A DNA stretch of 23,763 nucleotides from the IMG/VR virus record IMGVR_UViG_3300025137_000292, positions 1 to 23,763 of that record. One strand, given 5' to 3'. Source of the DNA: a virus. Below, piece after piece: positions 15,340 to 21,990 of this stretch. Below the pieces are notes generated by a model that was given only the letters and a program-made list of their open reading frames with translations, searched no databases and was not told where the DNA came from. A program made the position numbers and the translations under genes. Within the stretch, counting starts at the first letter, position 1; each line of letters opens with the position of its first letter.

Positions 15340-16359
15340 ATGTTAAGGCATGTTGATTTATGTTCTGGCATTGGTGGATTTAGCCTTGGCTTTGAATGGG
15401 CAGGATTATCCAAGCCAGTTTTATTTTGCGATATAGAACCTTGGTCGCGTAAGATTTTAAATAAGCACTGGCCTGATGTGCCAATTGCAGAAGACGTAAA
15501 GGAGTTAGCCAATGACCCAGCAAGACTTGTTCCAGAATGTGACATATTATCCTGTGGATATCCCTGTCAGCCATTCTCAGTCGCAGGATCTCAAAAAGGA
15601 GAAGCGGACCCTAGACACATCTGGCCTTACATCTTTAAAATTATTGCACAAAGACGACCCACTTGGGTCGTTTGCGAAAATGTTTATGGTCACATCAGAT
15701 TGGGGCTCGACAAAGTGCTTACTGACTTGGAAACCGAAGGCTACACCACAAGGACGTTTATTGTTCCAGCTTGCAGCATCAACGCGCCCCATAAAAGAGA
15801 TAGAGTCTGGATTTTGGGCTACACCAAACACAATGGATCATCTCCCACAGAGGTCAAAGGAGTCTCTGATAAGACAGGCGAACACGACTCGCAAGGGCAG
15901 AACCAAACCAGCGAATTTAAGGGAACAAGTAGACCCAGAAGTAGTGAAGATGTGGCCTACACCCAGAGCAAGCGACATAGAGGGGGGAATCCCACAGGGG
16001 ATAGAACTCAAGAACGGATCCTTCAGTCGGAAGAATCAGAAGGGCGAGAGATGGGGAGTGAAGCTGAAGGACGCAGTGAGTCATTCAGAGAAGATGTGGC
16101 CTACTCCGACAACCAGAGATCACAAAGGCGGATATCAGGGTGGGAGAGTGCGGAATGGGAAGATCAGCAACGATACACTGGACGTAGCAGTCCAATACAC
16201 GGACAATCAATCAAAGACTGGTGGTCAGTTGAGCCCAATTTTTGTCGAGTGGCTCATGGGGTACCCAATAGGGTGGACCGAATTAAAGGATTAGGCAACG
16301 CAATCGTGCCGCAAATCGCAATGCAAATTGGATTAACAATAAAGAAAATGGGAGTTTAA
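15340..16359 (+). CDS. dcm: DNA (cytosine-5) methyltransferase
   Basis: 339 residues. Methylates cytosine C5 using S-adenosylmethionine. Motif I is DLCSGIGGFSLG (6-17), motif IV is GYPCQPFS with catalytic Cys76, motif VI is ENV (113-115), motif VIII is APHKRDRVWI (149-158), and motifs IX/X are RVDRIKGLGNAIVPQ (311-325). The region between VIII and IX, where target recognition normally lies, is about 140 residues of polar low-complexity sequence (Ser, Glu, Arg, Gly) with a repeated DVAY(T/S) motif. That stretch is also the coding region of a second gene in another frame, which explains its odd composition. The phage also encodes an adenine methyltransferase, so anti-restriction is the likely purpose. 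The target sequence cannot be told. Confidence 0.93.
   Translation: MLRHVDLCSGIGGFSLGFEWAGLSKPVLFCDIEPWSRKILNKHWPDVPIAEDVKELANDPARLVPECDILSCGYPCQPFSVAGSQKGEADPRHIWPYIFKIIAQRRPTWVVCENVYGHIRLGLDKVLTDLETEGYTTRTFIVPACSINAPHKRDRVWILGYTKHNGSSPTEVKGVSDKTGEHDSQGQNQTSEFKGTSRPRSSEDVAYTQSKRHRGGNPTGDRTQERILQSEESEGREMGSEAEGRSESFREDVAYSDNQRSQRRISGWESAEWEDQQRYTGRSSPIHGQSIKDWWSVEPNFCRVAHGVPNRVDRIKGLGNAIVPQIAMQIGLTIKKMGV
15512..16294 (+). CDS. Gene nested in the cytosine methyltransferase (WPTP/EWLMGYPIGW protein)
   Basis: 260 codons, entirely inside the methyltransferase gene in the +1 frame. It has its own Shine-Dalgarno AAAGGAG at 15498-15504, seven bases before the ATG. Residues 50-90 read DPLGSFAKMFMVTSDW, then STKCLLTWKPKATP, then GRLLFQLAAS. 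Then come three modules with the core (W)(A/P)TP...D: FWATPNTMD (101-109), MWPTPRASD (147-155) and MWPTPTTRD (195-203). The end is SPIFVEWLMGYPIGWTEL. I recognise this layout from phage and mobile-element proteins encoded beside or within cytosine methyltransferase genes, often annotated only as methyltransferase-associated. No function is known to me; a target-recognition or anti-restriction partner role is speculation. Well-ordered, Trp-rich sequence and the ribosome site argue that this is a real gene. Confidence 0.75.
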   Translation: MTQQDLFQNVTYYPVDIPVSHSQSQDLKKEKRTLDTSGLTSLKLLHKDDPLGSFAKMFMVTSDWGSTKCLLTWKPKATPQGRLLFQLAASTRPIKEIESGFWATPNTMDHLPQRSKESLIRQANTTRKGRTKPANLREQVDPEVVKMWPTPRASDIEGGIPQGIELKNGSFSRKNQKGERWGVKLKDAVSHSEKMWPTPTTRDHKGGYQGGRVRNGKISNDTLDVAVQYTDNQSKTGGQLSPIFVEWLMGYPIGWTELKD

Positions 16360-16360
16360 T

Positions 16361-16447
16361 ATGGATTCTTTAAATACCGTTAATCTAGTTGGTATAGGTT
16401 ATTTAGTTTTTTTATTTTTATTTATTTTATATGTATGGAGAAGGTAA
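16361..16447 (+). CDS. 28-residue single-span membrane microprotein
   Basis: Short reading frame starting one base after the methyltransferase stop, with GGGAG (16350-16354) six bases before its ATG. It encodes a polar head (MDSLNTVN), one hydrophobic segment of about 18 residues (LVGIGYLVFLFLFILYVW) and a terminal RR, the positive-inside pattern of a membrane peptide. Its stop overlaps the next start (TAATG). Such peptides can be holin helpers or spanin-like lysis factors, or regulators, but I cannot tell which. It is short enough to be chance, although the two flanking couplings support it. Confidence 0.45.
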   Translation: MDSLNTVNLVGIGYLVFLFLFILYVWRR

Positions 16448-16638
16448 TGACAATTTATAATCGCTATAGAGATTGGGGAGATCCAGAAAACAAAGCCAGA
16501 ATAAAAAATGCTAATGATGCTTTGCACGACTTAGCTGATGATGATTCATTCGTTGACGTTAAAATAAAAGAAGACAACACAACTGGAACGATTAGAAGAG
16601 AAAATCACTCAAGCAGTGTTTTGTCCAATAATCTATAG
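16447..16638 (+). CDS. Small hypothetical protein
   Basis: 63 residues from the ATG at 16447, with GGAGAAGG just before it; a start at 16435 would put the ribosome site inside the reading frame. The sequence is charged and soluble (DWGDPENKARIKNANDALHD) with a Ser-rich end. No family recognised. It begins inside the stop of the membrane microprotein and belongs to the accessory cluster between the methyltransferase and the nuclease. Confidence 0.5.
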   Translation: MTIYNRYRDWGDPENKARIKNANDALHDLADDDSFVDVKIKEDNTTGTIRRENHSSSVLSNNL

Positions 16639-16663
16639 TTGATAAAAATAGGTTTTGATTAAA

Positions 16664-16972
16664 ATGGGCAGTTGTGAAGTTAAAGTAAAATTAGAATTTA
16701 CAGACGAAACAGAAGAAATACTTGGAGGGCAAGTTTTTATAAAAAACCCATTTGATACTGATGATGTGTTTGATGAAATTATGAAACTTATTGATCATTT
16801 TAAAAGACTTCATTTAGACATTTGGGAATTTGATAAAGACTTTGAGTCCATATCTGCTCACATCACAATTGGCGAAGATCAAACAATGGTAATGGAATTG
16901 TATAAAAGAAATGGCTTTGAAGAGGAAGATTTATGCAGAGTGATAATGCCAGACAATCAGACAATGCATTAA
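16664..16972 (+). CDS. Small hypothetical protein
   Basis: 102 residues from the ATG at 16664. An in-frame TTG at 16655 is possible but sits too close to the AGG upstream. The protein is acidic and looks alpha/beta (CEVKVKLEFTDETEEILGGQ; DVFDEIMKLIDHFKRLHLDI). It might be a small beta-alpha-beta domain, but I recognise no family. It overlaps the next gene by 40 bases, which lowers the certainty of its C-terminus only slightly. Confidence 0.55.
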   Translation: MGSCEVKVKLEFTDETEEILGGQVFIKNPFDTDDVFDEIMKLIDHFKRLHLDIWEFDKDFESISAHITIGEDQTMVMELYKRNGFEEEDLCRVIMPDNQTMH

Positions 16973-17178
16973 AAGAAGTGGCAAAAATTTTTGAAACAAT
17001 AGGTTGGGAAAAAAGACTGTGCGATTTAAGCAAAGAACAGGTTCTTGGAACAATAGCTAAAATACAGTCAATGAAGGGCTTAGAAGATGAGTATACAGAA
17101 CAAGGAGTATTGGAGTTACAACAAGAAGTCGAAGACAAGCTTCGTGACTTCTCCGATGACGACTACATACCATTTTGA
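16933..17178 (+). CDS. Small hypothetical protein (DUF6511-like pattern)
   Basis: 81 residues, with GAGGAAG eight bases before the ATG inside the end of the preceding gene. Residues 18-50 (AKIFETIGWEKRLCDLSKEQVLGTI) recall the DUF6511 pattern of short phage proteins ('LGW.KPL.DLT.DEV..LI'), but the likeness is weak. It is helical and acidic, ending DDDYIPF. The next gene starts 23 bases before its stop and has no ribosome site of its own, so this gene probably carries the downstream nuclease by translational coupling. Confidence 0.55.
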   Translation: MQSDNARQSDNALKEVAKIFETIGWEKRLCDLSKEQVLGTIAKIQSMKGLEDEYTEQGVLELQQEVEDKLRDFSDDDYIPF

Positions 17179-17875
17179 TCTGATTAAACAAATAGCCGAA
17201 CATATTGATCAGGGAATTGTTCAGGAAAATAACAAGAGAACTCCCAGAACATATATAGGAGGCTCCTCTCTTGGAAATGATTGCGCTCGTCAAGTCCAAT
17301 ACCGCTATATGCAAACTAAAAAAGATGAGGACTTTCAAGCTAGAACTCTTAGGATATTTGAATTCGGGCATCATATCGAGGATATGATTGCTGGTTATTT
17401 AAAGAACGCTGGCTTTGATTTAAGGACACATAGCACCAAAGGCGAACAATTTGGTTTCTCGGTGGCTGATGATCAGATTAAAGGTCATATAGACGGTGTT
17501 ATATGTGGAGGCCCTGTCAAGATGGACTATCCGTTCTTATGGGAATGCAAATCAGCTAACAGCAAGAAGTTTGGGGAATTTGTTCGTAAAGGCGTTACAC
17601 AAGCTAACCCAACTTATGCAGCACAATTAGCGCTTTATCAAACATACATGGATTTAATGGACTACCCAGCGCTATTTACCGTTATGAATAAAGATACTTC
17701 AGAACTTTATTATGAGTTTGTTCCGTTTAATGCAGAACTAGCGCAAAAAATAAGTGACAGGGGAGTAGAAATAATAAAAGCCACAAGAGCAAATGAAATG
17801 CTACCTCGCATTGCAAATGAGTCAGATTATTTTACTTGCAAATTTTGTGACTATCGTAATACTTGTTGGACATAG
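17156..17875 (+). CDS. PD-(D/E)XK exonuclease with Cas4/AddB-type iron-sulfur cysteines
   Basis: 239 residues. Probable DNA exonuclease or nickase of the RecB/Cas4 class. Catalytic core: Asp113 in KGHIDGVI, Glu130 and Lys132 in WECKSAN, and Gln157 in AAQLALYQ. Four cysteines (Cys43 in GNDCAR, and Cys228, Cys231 and Cys237 in CKFCDYRNTC) match the split [4Fe-4S] arrangement of Cas4, AddB and Dna2. The start at 17156 has no Shine-Dalgarno and is coupled to the previous gene. An earlier ATG at 17087 has GAAGGG upstream but would overlap by 92 bases and add an unlike N-terminus. With the Sak4-like ATPase and ssDNA-binding protein it forms a recombination set. It ends at a terminator. Confidence 0.85.
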   Translation: MTTTYHFDLIKQIAEHIDQGIVQENNKRTPRTYIGGSSLGNDCARQVQYRYMQTKKDEDFQARTLRIFEFGHHIEDMIAGYLKNAGFDLRTHSTKGEQFGFSVADDQIKGHIDGVICGGPVKMDYPFLWECKSANSKKFGEFVRKGVTQANPTYAAQLALYQTYMDLMDYPALFTVMNKDTSELYYEFVPFNAELAQKISDRGVEIIKATRANEMLPRIANESDYFTCKFCDYRNTCWT

Positions 17876-17909
17876 AAAAAAGACGGCACAGGAGAGAGCC
17901 GCCTTTTTT
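17876..17909 (+). terminator. Rho-independent terminator after the nuclease gene
   Basis: AAAAAAG-a-CGGC / GCCG-c-CTTTTTT with loop ACAGGAGAGA: a 7-bp A/T-rich and a 4-bp G/C stem separated by one A/C mismatch, starting right after the TAG. The T-run follows a GC core, and the A-run means it could also work in the other direction. It closes the 13004-17875 operon. Confidence 0.8.
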
Positions 17910-17942
17910 ACACACACAACGCATTTAGAAAGGAAAAGATAA

Positions 17943-17987
17943 ATGCATATAAGGACAAATGAAGAAAACCTTACAGGTACAATATAA
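17943..17987 (+). CDS. 14-residue leader peptide coupled to the primase-helicase
   Basis: A 14-codon frame (MHIRTNEENLTGTI) with its own Shine-Dalgarno (AAAGGAAAAG, 17930-17939). Its TAA at 17985-17987 overlaps the ATG of the primase-helicase (TAATG). The large gene has only a weak AGGT ribosome site of its own, inside this leader. Ribosomes finishing the leader would therefore restart on the large gene, a simple way to set its level. The peptide itself may have no function. Confidence 0.5.
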   Translation: MHIRTNEENLTGTI

Positions 17988-20155
17988 TGCGTATTGCACC
18001 CTTTGACAACACTAAATCTAGTGATCCGCGTTATTTAGTGGAACATATTAGCGACAGTGTTCCATCTCATGTTCAGGTACAAACGCTAAAAGATACTTTT
18101 CCAAATGGAATCATTCGGGGCAATGTTTTTTACATTGGCTCAATGTATGGTGAACGTGGCGAATCTATGAAAATAGATATTAATCCTAGTAGCCAAAACT
18201 TCATGCGCGGTCAGGACTTCAACGGAGGTACTGGTGTCGGGGGTATTGTAAAGATACTCATGGAGGCACGGGGCATGAAGCTGCATGAAATAAAAGATAT
18301 GTTCGGGTCTTACCTGGAAACAGCGCCAGTAAGAACGCGAACAAATTCATCCAGCACTACGCCTCCTTGGTTACAAAACCCAGTAAACCAGCAGGCACAA
18401 GAAAATGTTCGGGTTAAAACTACCATTGATATTAATACTGCTTATACGCAGGAATGGAATTATATTAGCAAAGATGGTGAAATAATATGTTCAGTTAGGC
18501 GTTATGATATTGAGGGTAAGAAAGAATTTAGACCATTCCTACCAAACAATACCTATTCCAAAGCACCTGAAGTTAGGCCACTATACAATATACCGAACAT
18601 ATTAGGTGCCAAGCAAGTAATATGGGTAGAAGGTGAGAAGTGTGCTGAAGCTTTAATAAAATCGGGATATGTAGCAACTTGCACGTTGGGAGGCGCTGGT
18701 GCATTAACTAGAAACAACTCCCATAAGTATGATTTCACGCCACTCAGGGGAAAAGAAGTTATTTTATGGCCTGATAATGATGAAGCTGGTAAGCGCTTGG
18801 CTGAAATTGTTCGGGATATGTGTGTAGATGTTCAAGCTTCTTCAGTAACAATGCTCAAGCCACCATTTGATAAGCCAGAAAAATGGGACTCAGCAGATGC
18901 AATAGCCGAACAATTTGATATAAAGGCGTTCATTGATAAAAATTCCCAGTTTAAAACCAGAAGTATTAATCTTCTTGATGATAGCTTACTTATTGACCGT
19001 TTCAGTGGGAAAGCACCTGTTCAAGATTTCTTAATAGATAGTACGTTCCCATTGGGCATACCGATTATATTTTCTGCGGCTGGAGATGCTGGTAAAGGCA
19101 TGATGACTCTGGATCTTGGTATGAAAGTATCTTCTGGTTTTCCTATGCAAAATGCATTTGGCGGTATCGTTAAAGAGCATGGTGACGTTGTTATATTTAC
19201 CGCAGAGGATGATGAGTCAGAAGTTCACAGACGTATCGAGAGAATGGATCCGTTTGAAAATAGAAGAACATTCAAGCATAAGCTTCATATTGTGCCATTG
19301 CCTAATGTAGGCGGTACATTTCCTATACTTAGCGAAATAAATGGCGAGTATATTGTCTCAGACGAATTTAATCGTATCCATGACCAGATGTTACAGATGG
19401 AAAACTTAAAATTAGTTGTGTTTGACCCACTTGCGTCTTTTGTTCACGCTGATGTGAATTCTGACCCTGCGGCAGGGGCTGCCTTTACTGGTCTTATGGC
19501 TAGGGTCGCAACAGAAACAGGGGCAAGTATTATAGTATGTCACCATATGACTAAATCGGGCGATAAGCCTGTGTCATCACCAGAGCAAGCCCGTAATCTT
19601 ATTCGGGGTACTTCTGCATTGGTTGATGGTGTGCGCTCGGCATTTGCCCTATGGCAAGTCGAGGAAGGAGAGGCTAAAAAAAGATGTTCTGCTCTCGGCA
19701 TAGGTTACGTCAGAAACATATGTTTTGATGGTGCTATAGTGAAGTCCAACGGACCAGCAGAAAGAAAAATACGAAAATTTGTTCGGGATTTAGACAGCGG
19801 TTTGCTGGTAGATAATACACAAGCACTAGAGGCGGTAGAAACATCTAATGAGCGAGATGTTAAGCTAAACGCTTTGTATAACTGGATTGAGCTATGTGAG
19901 CGTAATGGTCGGGCTTTATGTCAAAAGACAGGGGCTGATTCAATCATAGAGCGATTGGACGATGCGAATGCACCAACTACATTACAAAACATCTCTCAGG
20001 CAACAATAGATAGATATGTTCGGGAATTAATACAGACAAGGCGTATTGCGAAGTATTCATTCACGGCAACAGGAGGCAGTAAATGGCTTGGAACCACACA
20101 AGGCGTAATGTCTAATGGCGAATATCAAGCGGTTACTGCAAGAGACAACGCATAA
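17987..20155 (+). CDS. TOPRIM primase fused to RepA-like helicase
   Basis: 722 residues. The N-terminal third has FNGGTGVGGIVKILMEARGM (79-98), seen in primase-helicases of this kind. A TOPRIM domain follows: VEGEKCAEAL (214-223) with Glu216, and DNDEAG (263-268) with the metal-binding Asp-x-Asp. The C-terminal half is a RecA-fold hexameric helicase (AAA_25/RepA type): Walker A region FSAAGDAGKGM (362-372), Walker B LVVFDPLAS (476-484), and VCHHMTKSG (518-526) as the usual sensor region. The Walker A motif lacks the normal first Gly and the Ser/Thr after GK. No zinc-binding cysteine cluster is seen at the N-terminus. It probably unwinds and primes phage DNA. Eleven TCGGG motifs lie in this gene in several reading phases. 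Confidence 0.88.
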   Translation: MRIAPFDNTKSSDPRYLVEHISDSVPSHVQVQTLKDTFPNGIIRGNVFYIGSMYGERGESMKIDINPSSQNFMRGQDFNGGTGVGGIVKILMEARGMKLHEIKDMFGSYLETAPVRTRTNSSSTTPPWLQNPVNQQAQENVRVKTTIDINTAYTQEWNYISKDGEIICSVRRYDIEGKKEFRPFLPNNTYSKAPEVRPLYNIPNILGAKQVIWVEGEKCAEALIKSGYVATCTLGGAGALTRNNSHKYDFTPLRGKEVILWPDNDEAGKRLAEIVRDMCVDVQASSVTMLKPPFDKPEKWDSADAIAEQFDIKAFIDKNSQFKTRSINLLDDSLLIDRFSGKAPVQDFLIDSTFPLGIPIIFSAAGDAGKGMMTLDLGMKVSSGFPMQNAFGGIVKEHGDVVIFTAEDDESEVHRRIERMDPFENRRTFKHKLHIVPLPNVGGTFPILSEINGEYIVSDEFNRIHDQMLQMENLKLVVFDPLASFVHADVNSDPAAGAAFTGLMARVATETGASIIVCHHMTKSGDKPVSSPEQARNLIRGTSALVDGVRSAFALWQVEEGEAKKRCSALGIGYVRNICFDGAIVKSNGPAERKIRKFVRDLDSGLLVDNTQALEAVETSNERDVKLNALYNWIELCERNGRALCQKTGADSIIERLDDANAPTTLQNISQATIDRYVRELIQTRRIAKYSFTATGGSKWLGTTQGVMSNGEYQAVTARDNA

Positions 20156-20166
20156 AGGAGAAAAAA

Positions 20167-20832
20167 ATGGATAAATTTAAAACAACAATGGGCGTAAAAT
20201 GGAAGAATGAAATTGTTCCTGAATTTGATAGTGACGGCAGACCAGATTTATTGGGATGGGACGAGGCTATGCATAATGACGTACCTGAGTTTGAGAAGTG
20301 GGCTACATTTTATGATGAAGAAGCGGCTGATGCTTGCAGACCAGTATTAAAAGAAATGCAAGAACAAAAAGCTAAAGATTATGATCCTAGCGATCCTGAT
20401 TATGATCACGACTACCCACCAGAATTTGAAGAAAGATTAACAGTAAAAAATAAAAAAGATAATCCAGATTGGAAATGGTTTTATGAGGAGTTTCTTCAGG
20501 TGGATGGATTTTCTCCAGAAGAATATGGATGGGTAAATATGTTAGATGCTTATGATAAGCCATACCCAGAAATTGTAACGGATGGAATAACACATCTTGA
20601 TTGGGACTATGTTTTATCTACTGCACCATCCATTGAGAATTTTAAAATAATGGTAAAGGGTCACATACAGCTAATGACAGAATTGACTTTCACGAACTGT
20701 GAGCCTTTGATGTTACAGGATTTTTTTGAAGAAGTAGAACAGGTTTATGAATTGTATAGAGATACATACGATGAAACGTGGGCAATGTATCATAATGAAG
20801 ATGATCACGGCAGAGGCAAAGGCAGGAATTAA
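20167..20832 (+). CDS. Acidic hypothetical protein
   Basis: 221 residues, with AAGGAG before the ATG, 11 bases after the primase-helicase stop. It is very rich in Asp and Glu, with blocks such as YDPSDPDYDHDYPPEFEER (about 79-97) and many Trp, Tyr and Phe residues. It has no signal peptide or membrane segment, and I recognise no family. Such composition is seen in some phage DNA-mimic or inhibitor proteins, but this is only a possibility. Co-transcription with the helicase suggests an early role. Confidence 0.6.
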   Translation: MDKFKTTMGVKWKNEIVPEFDSDGRPDLLGWDEAMHNDVPEFEKWATFYDEEAADACRPVLKEMQEQKAKDYDPSDPDYDHDYPPEFEERLTVKNKKDNPDWKWFYEEFLQVDGFSPEEYGWVNMLDAYDKPYPEIVTDGITHLDWDYVLSTAPSIENFKIMVKGHIQLMTELTFTNCEPLMLQDFFEEVEQVYELYRDTYDETWAMYHNEDDHGRGKGRN

Positions 20833-20887
20833 TACATATTTTTTTATCCTAATGCGTCAACTTTTTATAAAGCTAGGTTATAGTTAT

Positions 20888-20906
20888 TTATACCTTGAGG
20901 TATAAT
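20888..20906. promoter_or_regulatory. 18-bp palindrome overlapping a TATAAT -10 box
   Basis: TTATACCTTGAGGTATAA (20888-20905) is a perfect 8+2+8 inverted repeat. Its right arm overlaps a perfect TATAAT at 20901-20906, 34 bases before the next start codon. No good -35 box stands at the expected distance (TTATAG at 20878-20883 is poor), so the promoter may need an activator, or the palindrome may be a repressor site. It shares the core ATACCT with the paired repeats at 12554-12610. Confidence 0.6.
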
Positions 20907-20939
20907 ACAATTGAAACATAACATTGAAAGGGCAAAGAA

Positions 20940-21386
20940 ATGTTAAAAGTATTAGTAAGAGAAACAGAATATCAATTTGATGATGACTCAACAGGAGATT
21001 CGCCTGATGATAATAGTATCATATCAAATTTTACGAGAAGAAAAATAACTCAAAACATTAGCCGTTGGAGACTTGTTCCTGAACGAAATCCAGAAGATAA
21101 ATATTGGGTTTCTTACAGAAAAGTTATTAAAGATAACATATTTCATAAAAATGATTTAATGGTGTTGGCTCAATTTCTTCAAGAAATGTATTTAAAAGCT
21201 TTAGCAAATCGTGATGAGGCCATAAAAGAAATACGATCTTGGTCACATTATGATGATGATTGTGAAGGTATGTTTATTCATCCTAAAAAAAGCGAAAAAC
21301 TTTTATTAGAAGTAAACAAAGAACAGCATAATGATATGATGCACGACTTAGAAGCTCTAGGTATGGCTTATGCTACAATTAGGTAA
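20940..21386 (+). CDS. Hypothetical protein
   Basis: 148 residues, first gene after the palindromic promoter, with AAAGGG upstream. Its sequence is charged (TEYQFDDDSTGDSPDDNS; RWRLVPERNPEDKYWVSYRK; HNDMMHDLEALGMAYATIR), with likely helices in the C-terminal two thirds. No family recognised. The stop overlaps the next start (TAATG). Confidence 0.6.
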   Translation: MLKVLVRETEYQFDDDSTGDSPDDNSIISNFTRRKITQNISRWRLVPERNPEDKYWVSYRKVIKDNIFHKNDLMVLAQFLQEMYLKALANRDEAIKEIRSWSHYDDDCEGMFIHPKKSEKLLLEVNKEQHNDMMHDLEALGMAYATIR

Positions 21387-21814
21387 TGATGCTTAACATT
21401 ATCGCTAAATACGCTCACGAAAGCGATGATACACCACATGGCTATACAAGAAGACTATTGTATGGTCATCATGGTGCTAAAGGATATGTAGTCGATTATA
21501 AGGAGGTCGTAATGGACGAAAAAGACTATGAGGGCAAGCCTAGATATTATTTTCTAGATAAAGCAGAGGAATATATCGGAGGGCCTAGAAATAAACAATA
21601 TGGTGATGCTAGAGAAAACTTCTATAGAATATCTCAGATCCTAAACGCTATATTAGAAGACAAATTAAAGTCACGGTTAACAGAAGAAGATGTTGCTCAG
21701 ATATCCATCGGGATTAAGTTAGCGCGGTTAAGACACACACCAGACCATGAAGACTCATGGATTGATATAGCTGGTTATGCGGCTCTTGGAGGAGAAGTCT
21801 CTTGCGAAGAATAA
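21386..21814 (+). CDS. DUF6378-type phage protein
   Basis: 142 residues. The core is residues 55-137: FLDKAEEYIGGPRNKQYGDARENF, then LTEEDVAQISIGIKLARLRH, then DHEDSWIDIAGYAALGG. It is the layout of the DUF6378 family found in many phages ('YG....NF..I', 'L...DVA....KLAR', 'DSW.DIAGYAAL'). The fold is likely all-helical and related to nucleotide pyrophosphohydrolases, though function is unproven. The start overlaps the previous stop. A second, stronger ribosome site (AAGGAGGT, 21500-21507) precedes the internal Met43 at 21512, from which a 100-residue form with the whole core could be made. Confidence 0.8.
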   Translation: MMLNIIAKYAHESDDTPHGYTRRLLYGHHGAKGYVVDYKEVVMDEKDYEGKPRYYFLDKAEEYIGGPRNKQYGDARENFYRISQILNAILEDKLKSRLTEEDVAQISIGIKLARLRHTPDHEDSWIDIAGYAALGGEVSCEE

Positions 21815-21990
21815 AGCACGGGACAGAAGATTTAAGAGAATTTAAAACCGAACAATTTAGTATGTTTCAAAAGCCGCAGGAAAATCAGCTGCACAAAGAG
21901 AAGAAATGTTCGGATTGTAACAGTAAAGAGGCTTGGTTCTCTATGGATTCAGGAAAAACATGGCAATGTAAAGGGCATAAAAAATGGTAA
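21802..21990 (+). CDS. Small zinc-ribbon-like protein
   Basis: 62 residues starting at a TTG (21802) with a strong Shine-Dalgarno GGAGGAG seven bases before it, overlapping the previous gene by 13 bases. The C-terminal half has C-x2-C (CSDC) and C-x2-H (CKGH) about 17 residues apart, with an aromatic AWFSMD and TWQ between them, as in a small zinc ribbon. The function may be protein or nucleic-acid binding; no family assigned. The stop overlaps the next start region. Confidence 0.55.
   Translation: MRRIKHGTEDLREFKTEQFSMFQKPQENQLHKEKKCSDCNSKEAWFSMDSGKTWQCKGHKKW

Noticed and set aside
17087-17155. Earlier start for the Fe-S nuclease
   Set aside because: It would overlap the previous gene by 92 bases and add 23 residues unlike the family; kept only as an alternative because GAAGGG stands upstream.
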